DNA of 64,000 nucleotides from Mycobacterium sp. OTB74 (lineage in GTDB: Bacteria; Actinomycetota; Actinomycetes; Mycobacteriales; Mycobacteriaceae). Shown here piece by piece: positions 44,615 through 52,642 of this stretch. A program made the position numbers and the translations under genes. Under the pieces are notes generated by a model. It did no database searches and was not told the origin of the DNA. It was given only the letters and a program-made list of their open reading frames with translations. Positions within the stretch are counted from its first letter, which is position 1, and every line of letters begins with the position of its first letter. The stretch is taken from the NCBI RefSeq assembly GCF_029892685.1, contig NZ_JARXVD010000024.1:1-64000 (forward strand), read 5' to 3'.

Positions 44615-45487
44615 GTGCATCTGGACGAACTGCAATGGTTCGTTGTGCTGGCCGAAACCGAGCACGTCACCGAGGCGGCCGCTGAATTGGGCATCACCCA
44701 GCCGACCCTGTCGCGGGCTCTGTTGCGGCTGGAAAAGCACGTCGGCACAACACTTTTCGATCGCGTCGGGCGCCGGCTGCGGCTGAACGCCTGCGGCCAG
44801 GTGCTGTTGGAGCATGCCCGACGGGCGATGGCCGAGTTCGATGTCGCACAGAGCCGGATCGACGCCCTGCTGGACCCGGACCGCGGATTGGTGCGGTTGG
44901 CATTCCTGCACTCGATGGCCAATTGGTTCGTGCCGGATGCGTTGCGGCGGTTCCGCTCTGATGCCCCGGCCGTGCGGTTCGAGCTGTTTCAGGGCGCCGC
45001 GCACGACATCGCCGAGCGGTTGTACTCCGGGCAGGCGGACCTGGCGATCACCTCACCACGCCCGACGCGGATTCCCTGTTCGTGGCGGGTGCTCTATGTC
45101 GAGCGACTGTGCCTGGCGGTTCCGGCCGAACACCGGCTGGCCGAGCGCGCGCGAGTCCGGCTGAATGAGGCCGCCGACGAGCCGTTTATCACCCTGTTGC
45201 CGGATTTCGGCCTGCGTCAGTTGACCGACCAGGTCTGGGCGGAAAGCGGTATCGCACCCGAGATCGCGTTCGAAGCCATGGAGATTCCAGCGATGGAGGG
45301 GCTGGTCGCGGCCGGATTCGGGGTGGCGGTGATGCCGCTGCCGCGGCCTGGTCGCGGCGACCCTTCGATGCGTTACCTTCCGTTGGCCAACTCCAAGGTC
45401 AAGCGCGAGGTCGGGATGGCCTGGGTCGACGGCCGTGCGCTGGTCCCGGCCGCAGAGCGGTTCGCACAGTTCGTGACGGCCGAATAG
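44615..45487 (+). CDS. LysR-family transcriptional regulator, 290 aa
   Basis: The N-terminal winged helix (LDELQWFVVLAETEHVTEAAAELGITQPTLSRAL) and the C-terminal periplasmic-binding-like effector domain (FLHSMANWFVPDALRRFRSDAP to the C-terminus) define a standard LTTR. The start is GTG 44615 (or TTG 44612). The ribosome binding GGGG lies within the right arm of the katG terminator. The next gene is an MFS exporter on the same strand, 71 bp downstream, with a large palindrome (45497-45529) between them. The likely role is control of that exporter; effector unknown. Confidence 0.87.
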   Translation: MHLDELQWFVVLAETEHVTEAAAELGITQPTLSRALLRLEKHVGTTLFDRVGRRLRLNACGQVLLEHARRAMAEFDVAQSRIDALLDPDRGLVRLAFLHSMANWFVPDALRRFRSDAPAVRFELFQGAAHDIAERLYSGQADLAITSPRPTRIPCSWRVLYVERLCLAVPAEHRLAERARVRLNEAADEPFITLLPDFGLRQLTDQVWAESGIAPEIAFEAMEIPAMEGLVAAGFGVAVMPLPRPGRGDPSMRYLPLANSKVKREVGMAWVDGRALVPAAERFAQFVTAE

Positions 45488-45496
45488 GCCGAGCGA

Positions 45497-45529
45497 GGCT
45501 GATTCATGCCCTATATGCATGAATCAGCC
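45497..45529. promoter_or_regulatory. Large palindrome between the LysR and MFS genes
   Basis: GGCTGATTCATGC and GCATGAATCAGCC form a perfect 13-bp inverted repeat around CCTATAT. The inner part has the T-N-A dyad shape of LysR boxes (TTCAT...ATGAA). It could be the LysR operator for the exporter, a terminator, or both. Confidence 0.6.
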
Positions 45530-45558
45530 GAATTTCATGTATTGGACACATTGCATCG

Positions 45559-46791
45559 ATGGTTTCTAACGTTTCGTGGGTGACTGTCCACGCTCGAACT
45601 GAAGCCCATCTGTGGACGGGCCGTCAACGTGGCTCGTCAGAGTACCGGTCGCTGCTCGCTGCGCTGTTCTGCGCTGGGGTGGCGACCTTTGCGCAGCTGT
45701 ACTCGCCGCAGGCGGTACTGCCGTTGATCGCGCGCAGCTTGCACACGGGCGCTGCCGCGTCGGCTCTGATGGTGTCGGCGTCGACCATCGGGTTGGCGAT
45801 CGGTGTCATCGGGTGGTCGGCGCTGGCCGACCACATCGGGCGGGTGCGTGCGATGTCGATATCAGTCGGCGTGGCAACGGTTTTGGGTCTGCTGGTGCCA
45901 TTTGTCCCGACGTTTCAGCTATTGCTGGGTGGGCGGTTTGTCGAGGGATTGGCACTGGGTGGGGTGCCGGCTATCGCCGTGGCGTATCTGACCGAGGAAA
46001 TCGAATCCGGACATGCGGCGCGGGCCGCTGGTACCTACGTTGCGGGCACCACCATCGGCGGGTTGGCCGGGCGGTTGGTATCGGCGCCGGTAGGGGAGGT
46101 GCTCGGCTGGCGGTGGGGCATGTTCAGCGTCGGATTGCTTTGCAGCGCAGCGGCTGTCGGCTTCGTGAGGTTGGCACCGGTGCCGCGTGGATTTGTGCCG
46201 GCGCGTGGCGGCGACGAAGGGTCGCTTGTGCAGCGGCTGCTGGCGAACCTACGCTCCGGCCGGCAACTGGCGCTGTATCTGCAGGGGTTCCTACTCATGG
46301 GCGGCTTCGTGGCGATGTACAACTTCCTGGGTTTCCGGTTGAGCGCGGCGCCATTCAATCTGTCGCAGGCGGTCGTCAGCTTGGTGTTCGTGGCGTACCT
46401 GGCCGGCACCTGGGCCTCGGCGCGGGCCGGGGCCGCGGCCAGCCAGTACGGGCGTCGCCCGGTGCTGTTGGGTTCGATTGCGGTGATGGTCATCGGAGTG
46501 GCAATTACCTTGAGCTACAACGTGGTTGTGGTGCTCGTCGGGCTGCTGGTGGCGACGGCCGGGTTCTTCGGTGCCCATGCCATTGCCTCAGGGTGGATCG
46601 GTCAGGTGGCCTTGGTGGGCAAGGCGCAGGCCTCGTCGCTGTACAACTTGGCGTACTACGCCGGCTCCAGTGTCATCGGCTGGTTTGGTGGGATCGCGTT
46701 GGACGCGGCAGGCTGGAAAGCCGTCGCGGGCACGATTCTGGTCCTGGAGGTCGTCGCCGGTCTGGCCGCCGCTGCGATCCTAAGGGATTGA
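45559..46791 (+). CDS. MFS transporter (YnfM-like), 410 aa
   Basis: Twelve hydrophobic segments are visible, with the MFS loop motif GWSALADHIGRVRAMSI between helices 2 and 3 and a second GAAASQYGRRPVLLG after helix 8. A hydrophilic 30-residue N-terminus precedes helix 1. YnfM/CmlR-like exporters are drug or metabolite exporters. The ATG at 45559 is used; a GTG seven residues later is possible. It follows the LysR gene, which probably controls it. Substrate unknown. Confidence 0.85.
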   Translation: MVSNVSWVTVHARTEAHLWTGRQRGSSEYRSLLAALFCAGVATFAQLYSPQAVLPLIARSLHTGAAASALMVSASTIGLAIGVIGWSALADHIGRVRAMSISVGVATVLGLLVPFVPTFQLLLGGRFVEGLALGGVPAIAVAYLTEEIESGHAARAAGTYVAGTTIGGLAGRLVSAPVGEVLGWRWGMFSVGLLCSAAAVGFVRLAPVPRGFVPARGGDEGSLVQRLLANLRSGRQLALYLQGFLLMGGFVAMYNFLGFRLSAAPFNLSQAVVSLVFVAYLAGTWASARAGAAASQYGRRPVLLGSIAVMVIGVAITLSYNVVVVLVGLLVATAGFFGAHAIASGWIGQVALVGKAQASSLYNLAYYAGSSVIGWFGGIALDAAGWKAVAGTILVLEVVAGLAAAAILRD

Positions 46792-46836
46792 GCGGAGCTG
46801 CCATCGACGTCGTAAGCCACGCCGGCGCCGCGAACC

Positions 46837-47493
46837 TCAGCCGGTCCTGCGCTCGACGCGCTCCTTGATCTTGTCCGACAACGATTCGGCCGCAAGCAGA
46901 CTCGGCAGCAAGTCCGGTTCGAGGGTGAGCGCGCGAAACACCCGGGCGACGGTGACATCGTGCTCCGGGCGTTCGACCACGGTGATGCTGGCACCGGCGC
47001 GCAGCACGCCGGGCGCGATCACCCGAAGGTAGGCCCCCGGCACTGCCCTCGCGGTGAAAGTCTTGACCCACCCGCCGATCTCAAGCCAGGCGGCGAAGGT
47101 CCGGCAGGGGATCCGTGGCTCGGAGACCTCCAGCAATGGCCCGCCGTCGCCGATCTGCCAGCGCTCGCCGATCAGGGCGTTGGTCACCTCAAGGCCGGTG
47201 GTGGTGATGTTCTCGCCGAACGAGCCGTTGGTCAGGGCCCGATCGAGGTGAATTTGCCACTCGTCGAGGTCTTCCCGGGCGTACGCGTACACCGCCTGGT
47301 CATCGCCGCCGTGCACTTGATGGTCTCCGATGGTGTCGCCGACCAGACCGCTGCCGAGTCCGGTGTGCATGGGGCCGGGGGCGCGCACCGCAATAGCGTC
47401 GGCCGTCGGTTGCTTGTCGATACCGGTGATCAGATGCACTTTGTCGGGATTCGGCCGCGGGTGCGCCAGATTCACCGTCAAGACCGATGCCAT
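46837..47493 (-). CDS. MOSC-domain protein (YiiM-like), 218 aa
   Basis: The MOSC core is seen as HGGDDQAVYAYAREDLDEW, FGENITTTGLEVTNALIGERW and SEPRIPCRTFAAWL with its conserved Cys, plus a C-terminal 3-alpha domain. MOSC domains handle molybdenum-cofactor-bound sulfur; YiiM reduces hydroxylated bases. The ATG at 47493 gives the usual length of about 220 residues. It is divergent from ripD, separated by 365 bp. Confidence 0.85.
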   Translation of the reverse strand: MASVLTVNLAHPRPNPDKVHLITGIDKQPTADAIAVRAPGPMHTGLGSGLVGDTIGDHQVHGGDDQAVYAYAREDLDEWQIHLDRALTNGSFGENITTTGLEVTNALIGERWQIGDGGPLLEVSEPRIPCRTFAAWLEIGGWVKTFTARAVPGAYLRVIAPGVLRAGASITVVERPEHDVTVARVFRALTLEPDLLPSLLAAESLSDKIKERVERRTG

Positions 47494-47858
47494 GGAGCAA
47501 GCGTAGTTCGGTTATCGATGCTTTTCTTGATGCGCGGCACTGTGCGCAGCCGGTAGCGTTTGCGCTCGGCAGGGGCTGGCCAGTGTGACGAAAACCCGAA
47601 ATCGATTGCAGCCGATAACCATTCGATCACATTTTCGACAATAATCTCGCGTGGACCCGCCGTGGTGTGGGATAGCGGCGCCGATTGGGGTAGAAGTGAC
47701 TGTAGTGAAATATGTGAATGGATGGACCCCCGGGTTCGTAGCCCTCCGGATGTGACGCGACGTGCGTGCGTCCGAGCACCGCACCCATGTTTCACCTGGT
47801 TGGTTGTGAAACCGGCGATGACATCTTTGCGCCGCCGGAACGAGGAGAGGCGGTCGAG
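47494..47858. other. 365-bp divergent spacer between the MOSC gene and ripD
   Basis: Short ORFs here (for example 47560-47883 on the plus strand) are not family-like and overlap on both strands. The stretch presumably holds both promoters; I see no other feature. The AT content is higher around 47640-47720. Confidence 0.4.
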
Positions 47859-48509
47859 ATGCGACGCATATTTCTGTTGGTGATGAGCGTGGGCTTGCTG
47901 GTGGCACCTAGTTTGACGATGCCGGGCATTGCGGCGGCAGACGCCAACACCTGGACCGGCGGTACGCACCGGCAGGCCATCGACTTCGTGATCCAGCGCG
48001 CGCTTTCCCAGCGCGGCGTGCCGTTCGTCTACGGCGGCGGCACCGCCAACGGTCCGAGCCTGCCTCCGGCCAACGTCACCCCGGCGGCCGTCCCGCAGGC
48101 GGGCCTGCAGTCGATGGCGGCGCCCCAGGCCGCTGCTCCTCAGGCTCCGAACATCATCCCTGGGCTGGCCGGACTGTTCGCCCCGACCCCGGCGCCGGCA
48201 GCGTTGCCGGCGCCGGCTCCGACGACTCCCGGCTTCGACGCCTCCGGTCTGGTCCAGTACGCCTTCGCCGGCGTCGGCATCAAGCTGCCGCGTTCGTCGG
48301 GTGAGCAGTACAAGGTCGGTCGTAAGGTGACTGCGGCGCAAGCGCTTCCGGGCGATCTGATCTTCTATGGCCCGGCAGGCTCGCAGAGTGTGGCGCTGTT
48401 CGTGGGCAACGGGCAGATGATCGAGGGCACCGAGCCGTCGGTCACGGTGTCCCCGGTGCGGACCAGCGGCATGGACCCCTACTTGAGCCGCATCATCGAC
48501 TGGCAGTAA
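47859..48509 (+). CDS. ripD: RipD-like non-catalytic NlpC/P60 protein, exported, 216 aa
   Basis: A signal peptide (about 1-28) precedes an NlpC/P60 domain resembling M. tuberculosis RipD. The catalytic positions are replaced: Ala128 where the nucleophile Cys should be (GFDASGLVQYAF) and Ser177 where the His should be (SQSVALFVG). RipD binds peptidoglycan without hydrolysing it. The start at 47859 has GAGGAGAGG upstream. Unusually, about 60 residues rich in Ala and Pro (64-123) separate the first strand (PFVYGGG) from the FDASG motif; the RipD I remember has a much shorter loop. A strong hairpin follows the stop codon. Confidence 0.85.
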   Translation: MRRIFLLVMSVGLLVAPSLTMPGIAAADANTWTGGTHRQAIDFVIQRALSQRGVPFVYGGGTANGPSLPPANVTPAAVPQAGLQSMAAPQAAAPQAPNIIPGLAGLFAPTPAPAALPAPAPTTPGFDASGLVQYAFAGVGIKLPRSSGEQYKVGRKVTAAQALPGDLIFYGPAGSQSVALFVGNGQMIEGTEPSVTVSPVRTSGMDPYLSRIIDWQ

Positions 48510-48536
48510 CCCGCCGGCGGGGACCCGTGCGATTTG

Positions 48537-48573
48537 GGCGTGTTTCGTAATGCTGACCGTTACGAAACACGCC
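48537..48573. terminator. Perfect 14-bp inverted repeat downstream of ripD
   Basis: GGCGTGTTTCGTAA (48537-48550) and TTACGAAACACGCC (48560-48573) pair perfectly around a 9-base loop, 27 bases after the ripD stop. It is probably the ripD terminator. It overlaps the longest possible reading frame of the next gene, which therefore starts further down. Confidence 0.7.
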
Positions 48574-48599
48574 TGAATCGTAAATTAGACTGTTCGCTC

Positions 48600-49394
48600 G
48601 TGGGAATGCTCATCGGTTTCGTTCCGTGGATCGTCTACTGGATGCTGGTCGGCAATGTTCCGTGCAGCGTCTCGGCCGTCGTGGGGCTGGTCGTGGCGCT
48701 CGCGGCTTTCGCTCTGGGACGGGCAGCGCCGGGGTCCAAGGCTGAGTCGACCGAAGTCATTGAAATTGGCGCGGTCGCAACATTCTTCGTGGTGGCAGTG
48801 CTGACTTTCGCGATCGATCCTGATGTCGTGCAGCGGTGGCTGTTGCCGCTTACCGACGGTGGGTTACTTGCGACGGCGCTGGTCAGCGTGCTGATCGGAC
48901 AGCCGTTCGTGCGCCCGTACGTCGCCGCCGGCCTGCCCGCCGATGTCGTCAAAACCGAACTGTTCGGCCGGATCGTGGGGCTGCTGTCCTGGATCTGGGT
49001 GGGAGCACTTGCTGCGATGACGGTGTCGGCGGCCATCCCGTCGGTCATCGACCCCGACAGCACCCTGTTCGACGCGAAGTCGCCGCTGTCCTACATCTGC
49101 TACTGGGTGGTGCCAACCGTGCTGCTGGCGATGGCGGCGTTGGTGTCCAAGGTGCTGCCGGACCGGATGACGGTCGGAATTGACGACGTCGCGCGCAAGA
49201 CCACATTCGTCGCGTTCGCCGAAGCCGAGATCGACCAGCTGATCTATCTGGCCCAGGAACACGCCAATCGTGAGGTCGGTCCTGGCAAGGAGGCCTACAA
49301 CGTCCGGATCGGCGGCAAGGGCACTCCACTGGTCGGCGACGACACCCGGCAGTCTTGGCCGTCCACCTACAAGGTGCGCGACAAGCGACGCTGA
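48600..49394 (+). CDS. Hypothetical membrane protein, 264 aa
   Basis: Six hydrophobic segments (beginning GMLIGFVPWIVYWML and ending YICYWVVPTVLLAMAALVS) are followed by a cytoplasmic C-terminal tail of about 75 residues (TFVAFAEAEIDQLIYLAQEHAN, ending in basic residues). No family is recognised. The start is taken at GTG 48600 (or ATG 48606) because the longer frame from TTG 48534 runs through the 48537-48573 hairpin. It lies between ripD and tpx on the same strand. Function unknown. Confidence 0.6.
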   Translation: MGMLIGFVPWIVYWMLVGNVPCSVSAVVGLVVALAAFALGRAAPGSKAESTEVIEIGAVATFFVVAVLTFAIDPDVVQRWLLPLTDGGLLATALVSVLIGQPFVRPYVAAGLPADVVKTELFGRIVGLLSWIWVGALAAMTVSAAIPSVIDPDSTLFDAKSPLSYICYWVVPTVLLAMAALVSKVLPDRMTVGIDDVARKTTFVAFAEAEIDQLIYLAQEHANREVGPGKEAYNVRIGGKGTPLVGDDTRQSWPSTYKVRDKRR

Positions 49395-49477
49395 GCAGCG
49401 AATGCAGACACCACCGCTGAGCGGTGAATCATGACCCACCTGTACGGTGTCGGCGCCGTCTTGACACACTGTCGAAC

Positions 49478-49972
49478 ATGGCTCAGATAACACTGCGTGG
49501 TAACCCCATCAACACCGTCGGCGATCTGCCCGCGGTTGGCTCTCCGGCTCCGGCGTTCAGCCTGGTCGGCACCGACCTGGGGCCGGTGACCAACGATCAG
49601 TTCAGCGGTAAAGCCGTGGTGCTCAACATTTTTCCGTCGGTCGACACCCCGGTGTGCGCCGTCAGCGTGCGGACCTTCAACGAGCGTGCCGCCGCTTCGG
49701 GTGCCGCGGTCCTGTGCGTGTCCAACGACCTGCCGTTCGCACAGAAGCGGTTCTGTGGTTCCGAGGGCATCGAGAACGTCACCACCGCCTCGTCGTTCCG
49801 TGACAGCTTCGGTGAGGACTACGGCATTGCGCTGGCCGACGGTCCGATGGCCGGCCTACTGGCCCGCGGCGTCGTGGTGATCGGTGCCGACGGCAACGTC
49901 GTCTACACCGAGCTGGTTCCCGAGATCGGTCAGGAGCCCAATTACGACGCCGCGCTGGAAGCAGCGCAGTAA
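49478..49972 (+). CDS. tpx: Thiol peroxidase Tpx, 164 aa
   Basis: An atypical 2-Cys peroxiredoxin with peroxidatic Cys60 (SVDTPVCAVS), Cys80 and resolving Cys93 (KRFCGSEG), the same three-cysteine pattern as M. tuberculosis Tpx. It reduces hydrogen peroxide and organic peroxides with thioredoxin as donor. The ATG at 49478 (MAQITLRGN) fits the family length. A strong hairpin (50027-50056) follows, separating it from the kinase gene. Confidence 0.93.
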   Translation: MAQITLRGNPINTVGDLPAVGSPAPAFSLVGTDLGPVTNDQFSGKAVVLNIFPSVDTPVCAVSVRTFNERAAASGAAVLCVSNDLPFAQKRFCGSEGIENVTTASSFRDSFGEDYGIALADGPMAGLLARGVVVIGADGNVVYTELVPEIGQEPNYDAALEAAQ

Positions 49973-50026
49973 GACACAGCCCTGGCGGCAGCCAAGTAGT
50001 CGAGACGACAACTCGCTTTTGATCAG

Positions 50027-50056
50027 ACGGGGCGCGTGCGTGGGCACGTGCCCCGT
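50027..50056. terminator. Stem-loop terminator after tpx
   Basis: ACGGGGC (50027-50033) pairs with GCCCCGT (50050-50056), and inside it CGTGC pairs with GCACG, giving an almost continuous stem closed by a short loop. TTTGT follows. It lies between tpx and the kinase gene. Confidence 0.75.
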
Positions 50057-50086
50057 TTGTGGTATCTGATCGGGCATGATGGCTAG

Positions 50087-51433
50087 GTGTTGCGCTCCCG
50101 GCCGGTTCTCTCGTTGCGAACCATCGTCATCGTCGCCGCGTTGTCGGTGGTGGCTGTCGTCCTTGTCATCGGCACCTGGGTGTGGATCGGTGTCACAAAT
50201 GACCAGTACAGCCAGTTGGATCGTCGGCTGGACTCGCTGAGCAGTCTGCGTGATGTGAACACGCTGCTGAATTACGCGCGGCAGAATTCCACCGGCACGC
50301 CGACGCCCGAAGGGAGCCTGGTGCGGACGGTGCGCATCGGCGATGCGACGGTGTCGGTGCCTTCGGACATCGTCTTGCCGCAGTTCGAGAACGGCTACAC
50401 CACCACGACCATCAACGGTGTGGAGTACCGGGTTCGCACCGTCAGTACCGGCGCCGCGTCCATCGCGCTGGGTGCACCGTTGTCTGAGGCGAAGAATCAG
50501 ATCAATGCGCTGCACACTCGCATTCTGGTGATCTGCGGCGGCGTCATCCTGGGGACATTTCTGGTCGGCGGCATCATGTGGCTGATCATGATCAATCCGT
50601 TCCGGCTGCTGGCTCAGCAGGCCCGCCAGATCAACGCCCAGTCCAACCCTGAAGAGGTCAAGGTGCGCGGGGTGTGGGAGGCGGTCGAGATCGCCGAGGC
50701 CGTCGAGGGCATGCTGGCCCGCATCGGCGAGGAGCAGAAGCGCACCAAGGCAGCATTGGAGTCGGCCCGCGATTTCGCCTCGGTGGCCTCGCACGAATTG
50801 CGTACTCCATTGACTGCGATGCGCACCAACCTGGAAGTGCTCTCGACCCTTGACCTCGGCGCCGATCAGCGCAAAGAAGTGATAAGCGACGTCATGCGTA
50901 CCCAGACTCGGATCGAGGCGACCCTGGCTGCCCTGGAGCGGTTGGCGCAGGGGGAGCTCACCACGGCCGACGACCTGGTTCCGGTGGACATCACCGAACT
51001 GTTGGATCGCGCCGCCCACGATGCCATCCGCGTGTATCCGGATCTGAATGTCTCATTGGTGCCGTCGGCCACGGTGCTGATGCTGGGATTGCCTGTCGGG
51101 TTGCGGCTGGTGGTCGACAACGCCATCGCCAATGCCGTCAAGCACGGGGGAGCGACCCGGGTTCAGCTGTCGGCGGTCAGTTCGCACGATGGCGTCCAGA
51201 TCGCAATCGACGACAACGGTTCGGGCGTACCCGAACATGAACGCGACGTTGTGTTCGAGCGGTTTTCCCGCGGCTCGACCGCATCTCACTCGGGATCCGG
51301 GCTGGGGCTGGCCTTGGTCGCACAGCAGGCTGAATTACATGGTGGCACAGCATCTTTGGAGCAGAGTCCGTTGGGCGGCGCGCGGTTGCTGCTGCGGTTG
51401 CCCGGGCCTCGGCCGGCGGCCGAGGCCAGCTGA
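50087..51433 (+). CDS. PrrB-like sensor histidine kinase, orphan, 448 aa
   Basis: Two transmembrane helices (about 11-34 and 146-169) flank an extracytoplasmic region, followed by HAMP, a HisKA domain with His236 (ASHELRTPLTAMRTNLEV) and an ATPase domain (DNAIANAVKHGG, IDDNGSGVP, SGSGLGLALV). The sequence follows M. tuberculosis PrrB almost throughout the cytoplasmic half, including HELRTPLTAMRTNLEVLSTLDL. In M. tuberculosis prrA directly precedes prrB; here tpx and a terminator lie upstream and no response regulator is adjacent. So this is a paralogue of PrrB or a relocated copy. The GTG at 50087 is used. Confidence 0.87.
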   Translation: MLRSRPVLSLRTIVIVAALSVVAVVLVIGTWVWIGVTNDQYSQLDRRLDSLSSLRDVNTLLNYARQNSTGTPTPEGSLVRTVRIGDATVSVPSDIVLPQFENGYTTTTINGVEYRVRTVSTGAASIALGAPLSEAKNQINALHTRILVICGGVILGTFLVGGIMWLIMINPFRLLAQQARQINAQSNPEEVKVRGVWEAVEIAEAVEGMLARIGEEQKRTKAALESARDFASVASHELRTPLTAMRTNLEVLSTLDLGADQRKEVISDVMRTQTRIEATLAALERLAQGELTTADDLVPVDITELLDRAAHDAIRVYPDLNVSLVPSATVLMLGLPVGLRLVVDNAIANAVKHGGATRVQLSAVSSHDGVQIAIDDNGSGVPEHERDVVFERFSRGSTASHSGSGLGLALVAQQAELHGGTASLEQSPLGGARLLLRLPGPRPAAEAS

Positions 51434-51997
51434 TCAGCTCACGGTCACAAACGGGCTCATGGCATCCCGCGCGAACTGGTTGATATCCAGGAACGGGTTG
51501 CCGTCCGGGTAGCTCACCGTCGCCAGGAGATTGGCACCCGCGTCGACGAAATCCCCGTCAGCGCGGTCCTGGTGGGTCGACGACGTGACCAGGATGATGC
51601 CCGAGGCGCCGGCCTGCTTGGCCAGCGGCACCGAGAACTGCGCGTTCTGCACCGTGCTATCGGCACGGGGTTCTGTGATGATGCGGTCGGCCGGCTAGCC
51701 GAGGACAACCAACATGGTTCGCATTGCATCGGCCTCAGTACGGCCACCCTGCGGGTTGCCACCGGTCACGATGACCGGTGCCTGCGGGAACATCTGCGCT
51801 ACTGCCAGTCCCGTCAGCACCCGCCGCCGCAAGATGGGGCGCATCATTCCGTTGGGCTGCAGACCGTAACCCAGGATGACTATCGCCGGGTGCGAGAAGT
51901 CCTTGGAGGCCGGTGCCGGCGCGGCGTGCACGGCACCGGGGGTACACAATGCGACGACGGCGGCCAATGCCGTCAAAGGACGCCATCTGCCGCGCAT
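51434..51997 (-). pseudogene. DUF218/ElyC-SanA-YdcF-family gene interrupted by an amber codon
   Basis: From ATG 51997 the frame reads a signal peptide (ALAAVVALCTPGAVHA) and the DUF218 core: HPAIVILGYGLQPNG, RPILRRRVLTGLAVAQMF, VIVTGGNPQGGRTEADAM. TAG follows at 51695-51697 directly after MLVVLG, and then the same frame continues with family-like sequence (PADRIITEPRADSTVQNAQFSVPLA) to a stop at 51434. So only one in-frame stop breaks an otherwise intact gene of 187 codons. The family handles lipid-linked envelope precursors or vancomycin-related functions in other bacteria. A sequencing error is the other possibility. Confidence 0.75.
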
Positions 51998-52282
51998 CTC
52001 CCGCCCCCATGCTCCTGTGACAGTTGAGCACCATGGTACTGAGGTGATCGCCCTGATACCGACTGTCGGCTGATTCTTGCGACGCCGACACGGGTCACCG
52101 CACGGCCCCGGGTCTGTGGCCACGTCCGTGCGGGCCCGATTGCTTTGTCGTGTGCCCGATTTCGGCGGCGTAAATGTTGCGTCAGGACTTGCACGCGGCC
52201 TGATGACGGCGGGTTTGGGTGGCGATACATTCCATCTCAGCAGGGACCACCACCGTGTGGTTTCCATGAGTGTTGTGAGGTG

Positions 52283-52573
52283 ATGGCTTTGCGGATCACG
52301 AGCTTCATCGAGTTCGTACGCGCCGGTTACGCGAGCGGAGCCCCGACCACCGGTTACATCCCGCTGCTGGGTTTGGTGCCGCGCCGACTTTGCGACGACG
52401 ATATCGACACGATCGTTGGTGGATTCCAGCGGCAGCAGCGTCAGCTGGTCGGGGCCTCGGAGATCGGTATCGCGATCAGCGCGGTGACCGGACGACTGCC
52501 CTCCGAACAAGACATCGACCGGGTCTGCGATCGGCTGAGCATGAGCGGACTGGTGGTCAGGCTCCGCGGATAG
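52283..52573 (+). CDS. DUF3349-family protein, 96 aa
   Basis: This small soluble protein (MALRITSFIEFVRAGYASGAP, GYIPLLGLVPRRLCDDDI) has the pattern of DUF3349 proteins such as Rv0543c as I remember it, a mycobacterial family with a small helical fold and no known activity. The ATG at 52283 follows GTGAGGTG. It is 69 bp upstream of the DMT transporter on the same strand. Function unknown. Confidence 0.75.
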   Translation: MALRITSFIEFVRAGYASGAPTTGYIPLLGLVPRRLCDDDIDTIVGGFQRQQRQLVGASEIGIAISAVTGRLPSEQDIDRVCDRLSMSGLVVRLRG

Positions 52574-52642
52574 CAGGCTTCCCTACAATTGGGCGATGTC
52601 GCAATACCTTTGGTCCGGACCTGGCAACTATGAGGCTCCGCA

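Noticed and set aside
45612..46868. 418-aa plus-strand ORF in another frame of the MFS gene
   Set aside because: Gly/Arg/Cys-rich translation without membrane helices; the MFS frame is clearly real.
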